The notes beneath the pieces were generated by a model. That model had not been told where the DNA came from, did no database searches, and saw only the letters and a program-made list of their open reading frames with translations. The translations under genes and the position numbers were made by a program. A stretch of DNA of 56,070 bases from an uncultured Clostridia bacterium (lineage in GTDB: Bacteria > Bacillota > Clostridia > Oscillospirales > Acutalibacteraceae): the NCBI GenBank assembly GCA_927362715.1, contig CAKMIX010000018.1:1-56070 (forward strand). Direction: 5' to 3'. Positions 7,872-15,637 of this stretch are shown one piece after another (position 1 is the stretch's first letter; the number at the start of each line of letters is the position of its first letter).

Positions 7872-8162
7872 ATGAACGAGGGCAATACCAATAACCTGAT
7901 GAAAATGCCGCACAGCGTCGTGCTGGAGGATCGGCGTCGGCTGACGGTTTCGGGCGTTTCCGATGTAGACAGCTTTGACGAACAGATGATCGTTGTGTTT
8001 ACGGAGCTTGGCGAGCTGACCGTCAAGGGTGCGGACCTGCACATCAGCCGATTGAGCCTTGAAATGGGCGAGCTCGCGGTGGAGGGCGACATCGCTTCGC
8101 TTTCCTACGCTGAGCAGTCCAAGGAAAGCCGCGGCTCGTTCTTTAGCCGGGTGTTCCGCTGA
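7872..8162 (+). CDS. yabP: Sporulation protein YabP
   Basis: 96 residues. The YabP/YqfC fold is recognisable from HSVVLEDRRRLTVSGVSDVDSFDE and LTVKGADLHISRLSLEMGELAVEGDI. In B. subtilis YabP is needed for spore cortex formation and acts in the mother cell. It overlaps yabQ by one base (TGATG), so the two are translationally coupled, as is usual. Confidence 0.95.
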   Translation: MNEGNTNNLMKMPHSVVLEDRRRLTVSGVSDVDSFDEQMIVVFTELGELTVKGADLHISRLSLEMGELAVEGDIASLSYAEQSKESRGSFFSRVFR

Positions 8163-8752
8163 TGACCTATATCGCGGACGTCCCGCAGCAGGTGACAGCT
8201 TTTCTCTACGCTGTCGGCTTCGGTTTTTTGATCGGGCTGCTTTACGACGTGTTCCGTGCCGTGCGGCATGCAGTCTCCGACGGCAAAAAAGCGTTTTTTA
8301 TCTCCGACGTGCTGTTTGCATTTTCTGCAGCGTTCCTGACCTTCCTGTTTGCGCTGACGGTGCACGGCGGCAGCGTGCGCGGGTATGTGCTGTTCGGTGA
8401 GCTGCTCGGCTTTTTAGCGTATTATTTCACTGTAGGGGTTCTCGTCATGCGGCTGTTCGATAAGGTCATCGCCGCCGTGCGCCGCTTTTTTCGTGTGATT
8501 TTGCGCTTTTTCTTGGCGCCGCTGAAGCGTTTTGCAGCGTTTTGCAAGCACTTTTTTGCAAAAAATGTTCAAAAAGCACAGAAAAAGTCGGAAACTTCGG
8601 TAAAAAAATCAAAAATGTACTTGCAAAGTGTGCGACACTTGTTGTATAATCAAAACGATAGAGTATCGTCCGAGGGCGAAGTATACGCACAAGCCGAAAG
8701 TGACGGAAAGAAACATCATGGCAAAACGAAAAAGAAAAAAGCAAAAACATAG
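8162..8752 (+). CDS. yabQ: Spore cortex biosynthesis protein YabQ
   Basis: 196 residues. Three hydrophobic spans lie in the first 110 (LYAVGFGFLIGLLYDVFRA, VLFAFSAAFLTFLFALTV and LLGFLAYYFTVGVLVMRLF). A very basic tail with many Lys, Phe and Arg follows. This is the layout of YabQ, an outer forespore membrane protein needed for the cortex. The last 35 bases overlap divIC in another frame, and the sigma-A promoter for divIC lies inside this gene. Confidence 0.9.
   Translation: MTYIADVPQQVTAFLYAVGFGFLIGLLYDVFRAVRHAVSDGKKAFFISDVLFAFSAAFLTFLFALTVHGGSVRGYVLFGELLGFLAYYFTVGVLVMRLFDKVIAAVRRFFRVILRFFLAPLKRFAAFCKHFFAKNVQKAQKKSETSVKKSKMYLQSVRHLLYNQNDRVSSEGEVYAQAESDGKKHHGKTKKKKAKT
8621..8650 (+). promoter_or_regulatory. 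Sigma-A promoter for divIC inside yabQ
   Basis: TTGCAA, an 18-base spacer and a perfect TATAAT within the 3' end of yabQ. It gives vegetative transcription of divIC independent of the sporulation genes. Confidence 0.75.
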
Positions 8753-9017
8753 CTTCATTCTTTCTCTGGCTCTGCTGCTTGCAGTAGGGTATTTTGTCAT
8801 TTCTTTTGTCAGCACGCAGCTCGATATCCGGGAAAAGGAAAAGGAGGCTGCCGCGCTGCAGGAGCAGATAACGCAGCAGGTTGCCGAAAACGAGCGTTTG
8901 CAGGCAGTCGTGGACGGCGGCGACGAGTCCGAGTATATCGAGCGCGTCGCCCGTGAAAAGCTGGGATATGTTATGCCTGATGAAAAGGTATACTATGATA
9001 TTACGCCGAGCAACTGA
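8718..9017 (+). CDS. divIC: Septum formation initiator, DivIC/FtsL family
   Basis: 99 residues: a basic cytoplasmic tail (MAKRKRKKQK), one membrane span (about 13-33), a coiled coil (EKEKEAAALQEQITQQVAENERLQ) and an extracellular end with YIERVAREKLGYVMPDEKVYYD, typical of DivIC. It forms part of the FtsB/FtsL/FtsQ-like divisome complex. The yabP-yabQ-divIC-S1 order is the standard one in Firmicutes. Confidence 0.92.
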   Translation: MAKRKRKKQKHSFILSLALLLAVGYFVISFVSTQLDIREKEKEAAALQEQITQQVAENERLQAVVDGGDESEYIERVAREKLGYVMPDEKVYYDITPSN

Positions 9018-9060
9018 CGCACGTTCGTTATAGCTTGGCAGGAGGAGACATATCGTTTCT

Positions 9061-9507
9061 ATGGTCGAAGTTGGGGAAATTCTCGAAGGCAAGGTTACGG
9101 GACTTACGGGGTTTGGCGCGTTTGTTACGCTGCCGGGAAATGTGACCGGTATGGTGCACATTTCCGAGGTGTCCCAGTCTTATGTGAACGACATCCATGA
9201 TTTCCTGCAGGAAAATCAAACGGTCAAGGTCAAGGTTCTGGATGTCACGCCTGAGGGCAAAATCAGTCTGTCCATCAAAAAGGCGAACCCGGCGCCCGAG
9301 GGCAAGCAGGAGCATCCGCGCCGCAGCGGTCCGCCGCGGCAGAAGAGCGCGCCGAACGTTTGGCGCGGGAATGAGACGCACCGCGAGGAGCCGCGCACCT
9401 TTGAGGATATGATGGCGCGCTTCAAGCAGGTCAGCGACGAAAAGATCTCCGACTTAAAGCGCGCGACCGACGGCGGCCGCCGCAGTTCTTACTCGAAGAA
9501 AAGATAA
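9061..9507 (+). CDS. S1 RNA-binding domain protein (YabR-like)
   Basis: 148 residues. An S1 domain fills residues 1-72 (VGEILEGKVTGLTGFGAFV, GMVHISEVS and GKISLSIKK). A basic, Arg/Pro-rich linker follows, then a helical tail with TFEDMMARFKQVSDEKISDL. The last part resembles the tail of YabR/CvfD-type RNA regulators. GGAGGAG lies upstream. It follows divIC by 43 bases and is probably in the same transcript. CvfD in pneumococcus is a post-transcriptional regulator; the role here is inferred. Confidence 0.88.
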   Translation: MVEVGEILEGKVTGLTGFGAFVTLPGNVTGMVHISEVSQSYVNDIHDFLQENQTVKVKVLDVTPEGKISLSIKKANPAPEGKQEHPRRSGPPRQKSAPNVWRGNETHREEPRTFEDMMARFKQVSDEKISDLKRATDGGRRSSYSKKR

Positions 9508-9570
9508 TTTTGAAAATCAAGCGCGGGCAGGCGAGATCGCTTGCCCGCACGGTTTTGAAAGGGGATACCC

Positions 9571-10413
9571 ATGCGCGAAATCCATGCTTCCGAAATTGAA
9601 AATACCGTCGCAAGGCTTTTGATCCAAGCGAATAAAGTCCTGCCCGGCGACCTGTGTGCATGCATAGTCGAAGCGGGAGAAAAGGAATGTGAACCCCTGC
9701 CGAAAAAAATCATGGACACGCTTTGTGAAAATCTGGACGCCGCGCGTAAGCTCGATGTGCCGATCTGTCAGGATACAGGGATGGCGGTGCTGTTTTTCGA
9801 GATCGGGCAGGATGTACACATCACAGGCGGTGATTTTGAAGCGGCAGTCAACCGCGGCGTTGCCAAGGGCTATACCGAGGGGCTTTTGCGCAAATCCGTG
9901 GTGCGCGACCCGCTTGACCGCGTGAATACCGAGGACAATACCCCCGCCGTGATCCATACGCGCATCGTCCCCGGCGAACACATTTCCATTGTCGCCGCGC
10001 CCAAAGGCTTCGGCAGCGAGAACATGAGCCGGCTTCGCATGTTCACGCCAAGCGCCAAAGCGGAGGATCTCATGGATTTCGTCGTGCAGGTCGTGAAAGA
10101 CGCGGGCGGCAACCCCTGCCCGCCGATGGTTGTCGGCGTGGGCTTCGGCGGCGATTTCGAGTATTGCGCCTACCTTGCTAAAAAAGCGCTTTGCCGCCCT
10201 GTTTCCGAGCGCAACTCGAATCCGTTTTACGCCGATATGGAGCGCACGCTGCTCGAGCGCATCAACGCCTTGGGTATCGGACCGCAGGGCTTCGGCGGCA
10301 AAACCACGGCGCTGTGCGTCAATATCGAGACCGCGCCCACCCATATCGCGGGACTGCCAGCTGCCGTCAACATCGGCTGCCATGTCACGCGCCATGCGAA
10401 GGCAGTTCTATAA
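9571..10413 (+). CDS. Fumarate hydratase class I, alpha subunit (orphan)
   Basis: 280 residues of the Fe-S hydro-lyase alpha family (fumarase or L-tartrate dehydratase). The three expected cluster ligands are seen: C66 in PICQDTG, C183 in GGNPCPP and C270 in NIGCHVTRHA. The RKSVVRDPLDRVNTEDNTPAVIH stretch is typical. In two-subunit enzymes the beta gene normally follows directly; here hpf follows and no beta subunit is in the window. Fumarase is more likely than tartrate dehydratase from general metabolism. Confidence 0.88.
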   Translation: MREIHASEIENTVARLLIQANKVLPGDLCACIVEAGEKECEPLPKKIMDTLCENLDAARKLDVPICQDTGMAVLFFEIGQDVHITGGDFEAAVNRGVAKGYTEGLLRKSVVRDPLDRVNTEDNTPAVIHTRIVPGEHISIVAAPKGFGSENMSRLRMFTPSAKAEDLMDFVVQVVKDAGGNPCPPMVVGVGFGGDFEYCAYLAKKALCRPVSERNSNPFYADMERTLLERINALGIGPQGFGGKTTALCVNIETAPTHIAGLPAAVNIGCHVTRHAKAVL

Positions 10414-10450
10414 AAATTAGAGATTTTTAACAAAATTTTCAAATTCCGTC

Positions 10451-10479
10451 TTTATTCTTTGCCGAATGTGTGCTATACT
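10451..10479 (+). promoter_or_regulatory. Probable extended -10 promoter of hpf
   Basis: TGC-TATACT at 10471-10479 forms an extended -10; the -35 (TTTATT) is weak. The leader holds a small hairpin, AAAGGCG with CGCCTTT, at about 10493-10510. Confidence 0.5.
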
Positions 10480-10535
10480 GTTCTTGAAAACAAAGGCGGC
10501 AACGCCTTTGAATATATACAAAAGGGGATGTTGTA

Positions 10536-11066
10536 ATGAACATTACCATTGTCGGCAGAAAATGCACACCCAGAGAATCCTTTAAGGAACACGCGGCAAA
10601 AAAGCTGCAAAAGGTGGAAAAGTTTTTCGGTTCGGAGGCAACCGCCAAAATCACGGCGACGGTTGAGAAAAACGCCAAAGTAGTTGAAATCACGCTCCAA
10701 AAGGGCGGCTTTATATTCCGTGCGCAGGAACGTGCGCAGGATCTGGAGGATGCGCTGGACGCCTGCGTGGACTCCCTCATTCGGCAGATCCGTAAAAATA
10801 AAACCAAGCTGGAGCGCCGCTTGCGCGAGGTGTCGTTTGACGAGGTGTTCAACGCGCCCGAAGCGGAGGAAGAGGAATTCGACATCGTGCGCACCAAGGC
10901 GGTGGAGCTTCGCCCGCAGAGCGCAGAAGAAGCGATCTTGCAGATGAATATGCTCGGGCACACGTTTTATATGTTCCTCAATGCGGATTCCGGTGCGGTC
11001 AATGTCGTGTACCGCCGCAAGGACGGCGGCTATTCGATCTTAGAGCCGCAGGCGGAAGAAGCATGA
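10536..11066 (+). CDS. hpf: Long-form ribosome hibernation promoting factor
   Basis: 176 residues. The N-terminal S30AE domain (1-95) has MNITIVGRKCTPRESFKEHA and the conserved IRKNKTKLERR end. After an acidic linker comes the C-terminal dimerisation domain with VRTKAVELRPQSAEEAILQM and GHTFYMFLNADSGAVNVVYRR. This long form pairs ribosomes into inactive 100S dimers in stationary phase. It is single, with its own promoter and a strong terminator. Confidence 0.96.
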   Translation: MNITIVGRKCTPRESFKEHAAKKLQKVEKFFGSEATAKITATVEKNAKVVEITLQKGGFIFRAQERAQDLEDALDACVDSLIRQIRKNKTKLERRLREVSFDEVFNAPEAEEEEFDIVRTKAVELRPQSAEEAILQMNMLGHTFYMFLNADSGAVNVVYRRKDGGYSILEPQAEEA

Positions 11067-11078
11067 TCCAATAAACAA

Positions 11079-11114
11079 ACAGGCGGGTATCCATTCGGAT
11101 ACCCGCCTGTTTTG
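11079..11114 (+). terminator. Intrinsic terminator of hpf
   Basis: A perfect 14-bp stem (ACAGGCGGGTATCC with its complement) and a four-base loop, followed by TTTGCTT. Confidence 0.85.
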
Positions 11115-11124
11115 CTTAAATCGA

Positions 11125-11619
11125 TCAAAGCATCATCATGTAATAGGAATAATCCGTGACTGCGGTGGAAAACACCACGCCGAAAATCACAAAAAAGATA
11201 ATATAGAACAGAACAACAAAAACGACTTGCAGGATCACGGAGATCAGCGCCGCCATGCCGTAGGATTTCGCGCATTTCGGGCGCTCGTCACGTTCGACCA
11301 AGAACATGATCAGCCCCAAAACGGGGATGAAGAAACAGGCGATCCGCAGCCAGATGGACGGCTCATCGACCTTGACAGGCTGTGTCGGCGTGAATGCGCA
11401 GCCGCATTTCAGGCAGACGGCTGCATTGACATCGCACGGGTTGCCGCAGTGCTGGCAGTATTTCACGGGGGCACCGCCCGCGGCGTTGGCGCCGTACGGC
11501 GGTGCGGTGTTATAAACGGGGGCGTTTTGTGTAGGTGCGGCTTGCAGCGCCGCGCCGCAAACGGCGCAGAATGTATCGGTATCGCCGACAGCGTTGTGGC
11601 AGTTCGGACAAGTTTTCAT
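11125..11619 (-). CDS. Zinc-ribbon membrane protein
   Basis: 164 residues. Two zinc ribbons lie at the N-terminus: CPNCHNAV...CAVCG at about 4-24 and CQHCGNP...CLKCG at about 54-74, with a Pro/Ala-rich linker between them. Two hydrophobic spans follow (about 89-107 and 124-152), and the end is Tyr/Met-rich. The start at 11619 is set by GAGGTGA before the ATG. It has its own consensus promoter. Such zinc-ribbon plus membrane proteins are common in gut Clostridia and lack a known role. Confidence 0.8.
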   Translation of the reverse strand: MKTCPNCHNAVGDTDTFCAVCGAALQAAPTQNAPVYNTAPPYGANAAGGAPVKYCQHCGNPCDVNAAVCLKCGCAFTPTQPVKVDEPSIWLRIACFFIPVLGLIMFLVERDERPKCAKSYGMAALISVILQVVFVVLFYIIFFVIFGVVFSTAVTDYSYYMMML

Positions 11620-11650
11620 ATCGTTCACCTCGCGGAAATTTTCTACCGTC

Positions 11651-11679
11651 ATTGTAGTATACGCCGCGAAAATTGTCAA
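11651..11679 (-). promoter_or_regulatory. Sigma-A promoter of the zinc-ribbon gene
   Basis: On the minus strand: perfect TTGACA, a 17-base spacer and TACAAT. The transcript would start near 11644, leaving a leader of about 25 bases. Confidence 0.8.
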
Positions 11680-11756
11680 TAGAAATACATGTAAGATGAA
11701 CCGCCCCGAGGCCGAGCCCCGGGGCGGTTTTGGTTTTAGCGTTTCCCGTCAGACGA

Positions 11757-14700
11757 TTATTCTGCGTCCGGCGCGTAGAGGTCTTTGAGCTTAAGCAGGT
11801 GTGCGTACCGTGCTTTCGCAACGTCCTCCGATTCCTGGAAGAGAACCTTTGCGCGTTCGGGGAAGGAACGGGTCAGCGAAGAATAACGCGCCTCGTTCAT
11901 CAGGAAGTCCTGATAGCTGGCAGAAGCCGGCTTGCTGTCAACGGTGAAGGGGTTCTTGCCCTCGGCCTTGAGCGCGGGGTTGTAACGGAACATATTCCAG
12001 TAGCCGCAGTCCACAGCCTTTTTCATCTCTGCCTGGCAGTTGACCATGCCGCCCTTGATGGAGTGCATCTCGCAGGGGGCATAGGCGATGATGATGGACG
12101 GGCCGTGATAGGCTTCGGCTTCCACCAGCGCCTTGATGGTCTGGTTCTGGTCGGCGCCCATGGCGATCTGTGCCACATACACGTAGCCATAGCTCATAGC
12201 GATCTCGGCAAGGCTCTTCTTGGCAACGGATTTGCCCGCAGCAGCGAACTGCGCAACCTGGCCGATGTTGGAAGCCTTGGAGGCCTGACCGCCGGTGTTG
12301 GAATAAACCTCGGTGTCGAAGACCATGATGTTCACATCTTCGCCCGTGGCAAGAACATGGTCCACACCGCCGAAGCCGATGTCATATGCCCAGCCGTCGC
12401 CGCCGAAGATCCAAATGGACTTCTTGGAAAGGTATTCTTTGTTATCCAGAATATCCTTGCGCGCGTCGCAGTCGCAGTCAAACGCTTCAAGCGCCGCAAC
12501 AAGGTCTTTTGCTGCCGCCGTGTTCTTGTCGCCGTCGTTGACGGTGTCAAGATACGCGCCGCACGCCGCCTTCACGGCTTCCGTGGCCTTGTCGGAATCC
12601 GCAATGGCTTTCACTTCGTCGATCAAACGGTTGCGGATCGCGTTCTGGCCGAGGTACATGCCGTAGCCGTGCTCGGCGTTGTCCTCAAACAGCGAGTTCG
12701 CCCAAGCGGGACCATGGCCGTCCTTGTTGACGGTGTACGGCGAGGTCGCCGCAGGACCGCCCCAAATGGACGAGCAGCCCGTCGCGTTGGAGATATACAT
12801 TCTGTCGCCGAACAGCTGCGTGATGAGCCTTGCATACGAGGTCTCCGCGCAGCCTGCGCACGAGCCGGAGAACTCCAGAAGCGGAGTCTTGTACTGGCTG
12901 CCGATGACGGTGTTGTTCGCAAGGTCTTCCTTGACGCTGACGTTTTCGACCATGTAGTCGAATGCCGCCTGCTTCTCATCCTGCGATTCACGCGGGACCA
13001 TCTTCAGGGAGTTGGTCGGGCACACGCCGACGCACACGCCGCAGCCCATGCAGTCCATGGGGGAGACGGCCATCGTGTATTTGTAAACGTCCTTGCCCTT
13101 GCCTTTTTTGTCCGCAAGCGTGGCAACGGCGGGCGCCGCAGCCGCTTCCTCGGCGTCAAGCGCATAGGGGCGGATGGTCGCGTGCGGGCAGACATACGCG
13201 CACTTGTTGCACTGTACGCAGGTGTCGGGGTTCCATTCGGGAACCATGACCGCAACGCCGCGCTTCTCGTAAGCGGAAGCACCCTGTTCAAACGTACCGT
13301 CCGCATGATCCACAAAGGCGGAAACGGGAAGAGAGTCGCCGTCCATCTTGCCGACCGGCTTCATGATGGAGTCGACCATCTTGACGAGCTTCGCGGGACC
13401 CTTGTCCGTCGCGGGCTGTGCATCGTCCGTTGCATTTGCCCACTCGGCGGGCACGTCGATCTTCACATAGGCGGTAGCGCCTGCATCGATCGCCTTTTCG
13501 TTCATTTCGACGATCTCTTTGCCCTTCTTCATGAACTTCTGTGCCTTTTCCTTCATGTAGCCGATGGCTTCCGCCTCGGGCAGCACCTTGGAAAGGGAGA
13601 AGAACGCGGACTGCAGAACCGTGTTGGTGCGCTTGCCAAGGCCGATCTCGGCGGCGATGTCGATCGCGTTCACGGTATAAAGCTGGATGTTGTTCTGCGC
13701 GATGTAGCGCTTGGTTTCAGCGTTGAGCTTTTCGGCAAGCTCCGCGGCATCCCACTGGCAGTTGATGAGGAACACGCCGCCGGGCTTGACGTCCTGCACC
13801 ATTTTGAAGCCCTTTTCAATGTAGGAGGGATTGTGGCAAGCCACAAAGTCCGCCTTGTTGATGTAGTAGGGGCTCTTGATCGGCTTGTCGCCGAAGCGCA
13901 GGTGGGAAATGGTCACGCCGCCGGTCTTTTTGGAGTCATACTGGAAATATGCCTGTACATATTTGTCGGTATGGTCGCCGATGATCTTGATGGAGTCCTT
14001 GTTCGCGCCGACCGTGCCGTCGCCGCCGAGGCCCCAGAACTTGCACTCGATGGTGCCTTCGGCCGCGGTGTTGGGCGAGGGCTTCTCGGGCAGGGAGAGG
14101 TGGGTCACGTCATCGTTGATGCCGATGGTGAAGCGGCGCTCGGGATGCTCTTTCTCAAGGTGCTCATACACGGCAAAGACGGATGCGGGCGGGGTGTCCT
14201 TGGAACCAAGACCGTAACGGCCGCCGCAGACCTCAATGTTTCTGCCGGCTTCGTTCAGCGCGGCGACAACATCCAGGAACAGCGGTTCACCGATGGAGCC
14301 GGGTTCCTTAGTGCGGTCAAGCACAGCGATCTTTTTGACGGAAGCGGGGATCGCATCCGCAAAATGCTTGACGCTGAACGGACGATACAGACGGACCTTA
14401 ACAAGACCGACCTTTTCGCCCTTCGCGGTCAGATAGTCGATGACTTCTTCCGCAACGTCGCAGATGGAGCCCATCGCAACGATCACGCGGTCAGCATCCG
14501 GCGCGCCGTAGTAGTTAAACAGCTTGTAGTCCGTGCCGAGCTTTTCGTTGACCTTGTCCATGTACTTTTCAACGACAGCGGGGACGGCGTCATAATATTT
14601 GTTGCACGCCTCTCTGTGCTGGAAGAAGATGTCGCCGTTTTCGTGCGAGCCGCGCATCACGGGGCGCTCGGGGTTGAGCGCGCGCTTGCGGAACGCATGC

Positions 14701-15323
14701 ACAGCGTCCATGTTGCACATTTCCTTGAGGTCTTCGTAGTCCCAAACCTTGATCTTCTGGATCTCGTGCGAGGTGCGGAAGCCGTCAAAGAAGTTGATGA
14801 ACGGCACTCTGCCTTCAATGGCGGCAAGGTGCGCGACCGCGCCGAGGTCCATGACCTCCTGCGGGTTCGTCTCGGCGAGCATCGCGAAGCCCGTCTGGCG
14901 GCAGGCATACACGTCGGAGTGGTCGCCGAAGATGTTCAGCGCATGTGAAGCGACGCAGCGTGCCGAAACATGGAACACGGACGGCAGCAGCTCACCGGCG
15001 ATCTTATACATGTTCGGGATCATCAGAAGAAGACCCTGCGAAGCGGTATAGGTGGTGGTCAGCGCGCCTGCGGCCAGCGAGCCGTGCACGGTGCCGGCGG
15101 CGCCTGCTTCGGACTGCATTTCCGCCACGCGGACGGTCGTACCGAAGATGTTTTTCTGCCCTTGCGCAGCCCACTGGTCTACATAGTCGGCCATGGGCGA
15201 GGAGGGCGTGATCGGGTAAATGCCCGCGACTTCCGTGAATGCATAGGAGACATACGCGGCGGCATTGTTCCCGTCCATCGACTTCGACTTGCGCGAGACG
15301 ATGGGCTTTTTCGTTTCTGCCAT
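11757..15323 (-). CDS. nifJ: Pyruvate:ferredoxin (flavodoxin) oxidoreductase
   Basis: 1188 residues, the full single-chain length. It oxidises pyruvate and CoA to acetyl-CoA, CO2 and reduced ferredoxin, the central step of clostridial fermentation. Seen in order: the N-terminal pyruvate-binding domain (IYPITPSSPMAD), the CoA/transketolase-like domain (LDRTKEPGSIGEPL), two ferredoxin clusters (CVQCNKCAYVCPH and CMGCGVCVGVCPT), the proximal cluster cysteines (SGSCAGCAETSY), and the thiamine diphosphate site (GGDGWAYDIGFGG through EVYSNTGGQ). AAGGAGG precedes the ATG at 15323. A 1072-residue open frame on the opposite strand is a coding shadow. Confidence 0.98.
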   Translation of the reverse strand: MAETKKPIVSRKSKSMDGNNAAAYVSYAFTEVAGIYPITPSSPMADYVDQWAAQGQKNIFGTTVRVAEMQSEAGAAGTVHGSLAAGALTTTYTASQGLLLMIPNMYKIAGELLPSVFHVSARCVASHALNIFGDHSDVYACRQTGFAMLAETNPQEVMDLGAVAHLAAIEGRVPFINFFDGFRTSHEIQKIKVWDYEDLKEMCNMDAVHAFRKRALNPERPVMRGSHENGDIFFQHREACNKYYDAVPAVVEKYMDKVNEKLGTDYKLFNYYGAPDADRVIVAMGSICDVAEEVIDYLTAKGEKVGLVKVRLYRPFSVKHFADAIPASVKKIAVLDRTKEPGSIGEPLFLDVVAALNEAGRNIEVCGGRYGLGSKDTPPASVFAVYEHLEKEHPERRFTIGINDDVTHLSLPEKPSPNTAAEGTIECKFWGLGGDGTVGANKDSIKIIGDHTDKYVQAYFQYDSKKTGGVTISHLRFGDKPIKSPYYINKADFVACHNPSYIEKGFKMVQDVKPGGVFLINCQWDAAELAEKLNAETKRYIAQNNIQLYTVNAIDIAAEIGLGKRTNTVLQSAFFSLSKVLPEAEAIGYMKEKAQKFMKKGKEIVEMNEKAIDAGATAYVKIDVPAEWANATDDAQPATDKGPAKLVKMVDSIMKPVGKMDGDSLPVSAFVDHADGTFEQGASAYEKRGVAVMVPEWNPDTCVQCNKCAYVCPHATIRPYALDAEEAAAAPAVATLADKKGKGKDVYKYTMAVSPMDCMGCGVCVGVCPTNSLKMVPRESQDEKQAAFDYMVENVSVKEDLANNTVIGSQYKTPLLEFSGSCAGCAETSYARLITQLFGDRMYISNATGCSSIWGGPAATSPYTVNKDGHGPAWANSLFEDNAEHGYGMYLGQNAIRNRLIDEVKAIADSDKATEAVKAACGAYLDTVNDGDKNTAAAKDLVAALEAFDCDCDARKDILDNKEYLSKKSIWIFGGDGWAYDIGFGGVDHVLATGEDVNIMVFDTEVYSNTGGQASKASNIGQVAQFAAAGKSVAKKSLAEIAMSYGYVYVAQIAMGADQNQTIKALVEAEAYHGPSIIIAYAPCEMHSIKGGMVNCQAEMKKAVDCGYWNMFRYNPALKAEGKNPFTVDSKPASASYQDFLMNEARYSSLTRSFPERAKVLFQESEDVAKARYAHLLKLKDLYAPDAE

Positions 15324-15412
15324 GATATTTCCTCCTTGGTGGATAGTTGCCTGCAAGGAACGGGGATCCGCACCTTAGAAAACGGGATGGCTGCCCGTTC
15401 GCATACGAAATC

Positions 15413-15441
15413 ATTTTAGCACGTCAAGCCGCGCATGTAAA
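15413..15441 (-). promoter_or_regulatory. Sigma-A promoter of nifJ
   Basis: On the minus strand: TTTACA, a 17-base spacer and TAAAAT preceded by TGC (extended -10), about 85 bases before the nifJ start. Confidence 0.75.
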
Positions 15442-15542
15442 TATGAAATCCGATGAAAATCCCGCCAAAAACAGATTTTTTTTGAAGATTCTGCAAGGAA
15501 AAGGCGGCGTGGTGTTTTGCGGAAAACGACATTTTCCCCACA

Positions 15543-15595
15543 GCCGTACATTTCTGATGTACGGCGTTGACTTTATGAATAAAATAGTATATACT
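15543..15595 (+). promoter_or_regulatory. Promoter with abutting palindrome upstream of the CNNM gene
   Basis: TTGACT (15567), a 17-base spacer and TATACT (15590) form a strong sigma-A promoter. One base before the -35 ends a perfect 9-bp inverted repeat, GCCGTACAT (15543) and ATGTACGGC (15557), with a five-base centre. Its position fits an operator for an activator or repressor of this gene, and it lies about 100 bases from the nifJ promoter. Confidence 0.65.
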
Positions 15596-15637
15596 ATACA
15601 GAAATTTATATATTTCAGAAAGGAGTCCACAAACCAT

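Noticed and set aside
11730-14948. Open frame of 1072 codons on the plus strand opposite nifJ
   Set aside because: It is the antisense shadow of a GC-rich gene: His/Arg/Val/Asp-rich composition, no family resemblance and no ribosome site. nifJ on the other strand is complete and unmistakable.
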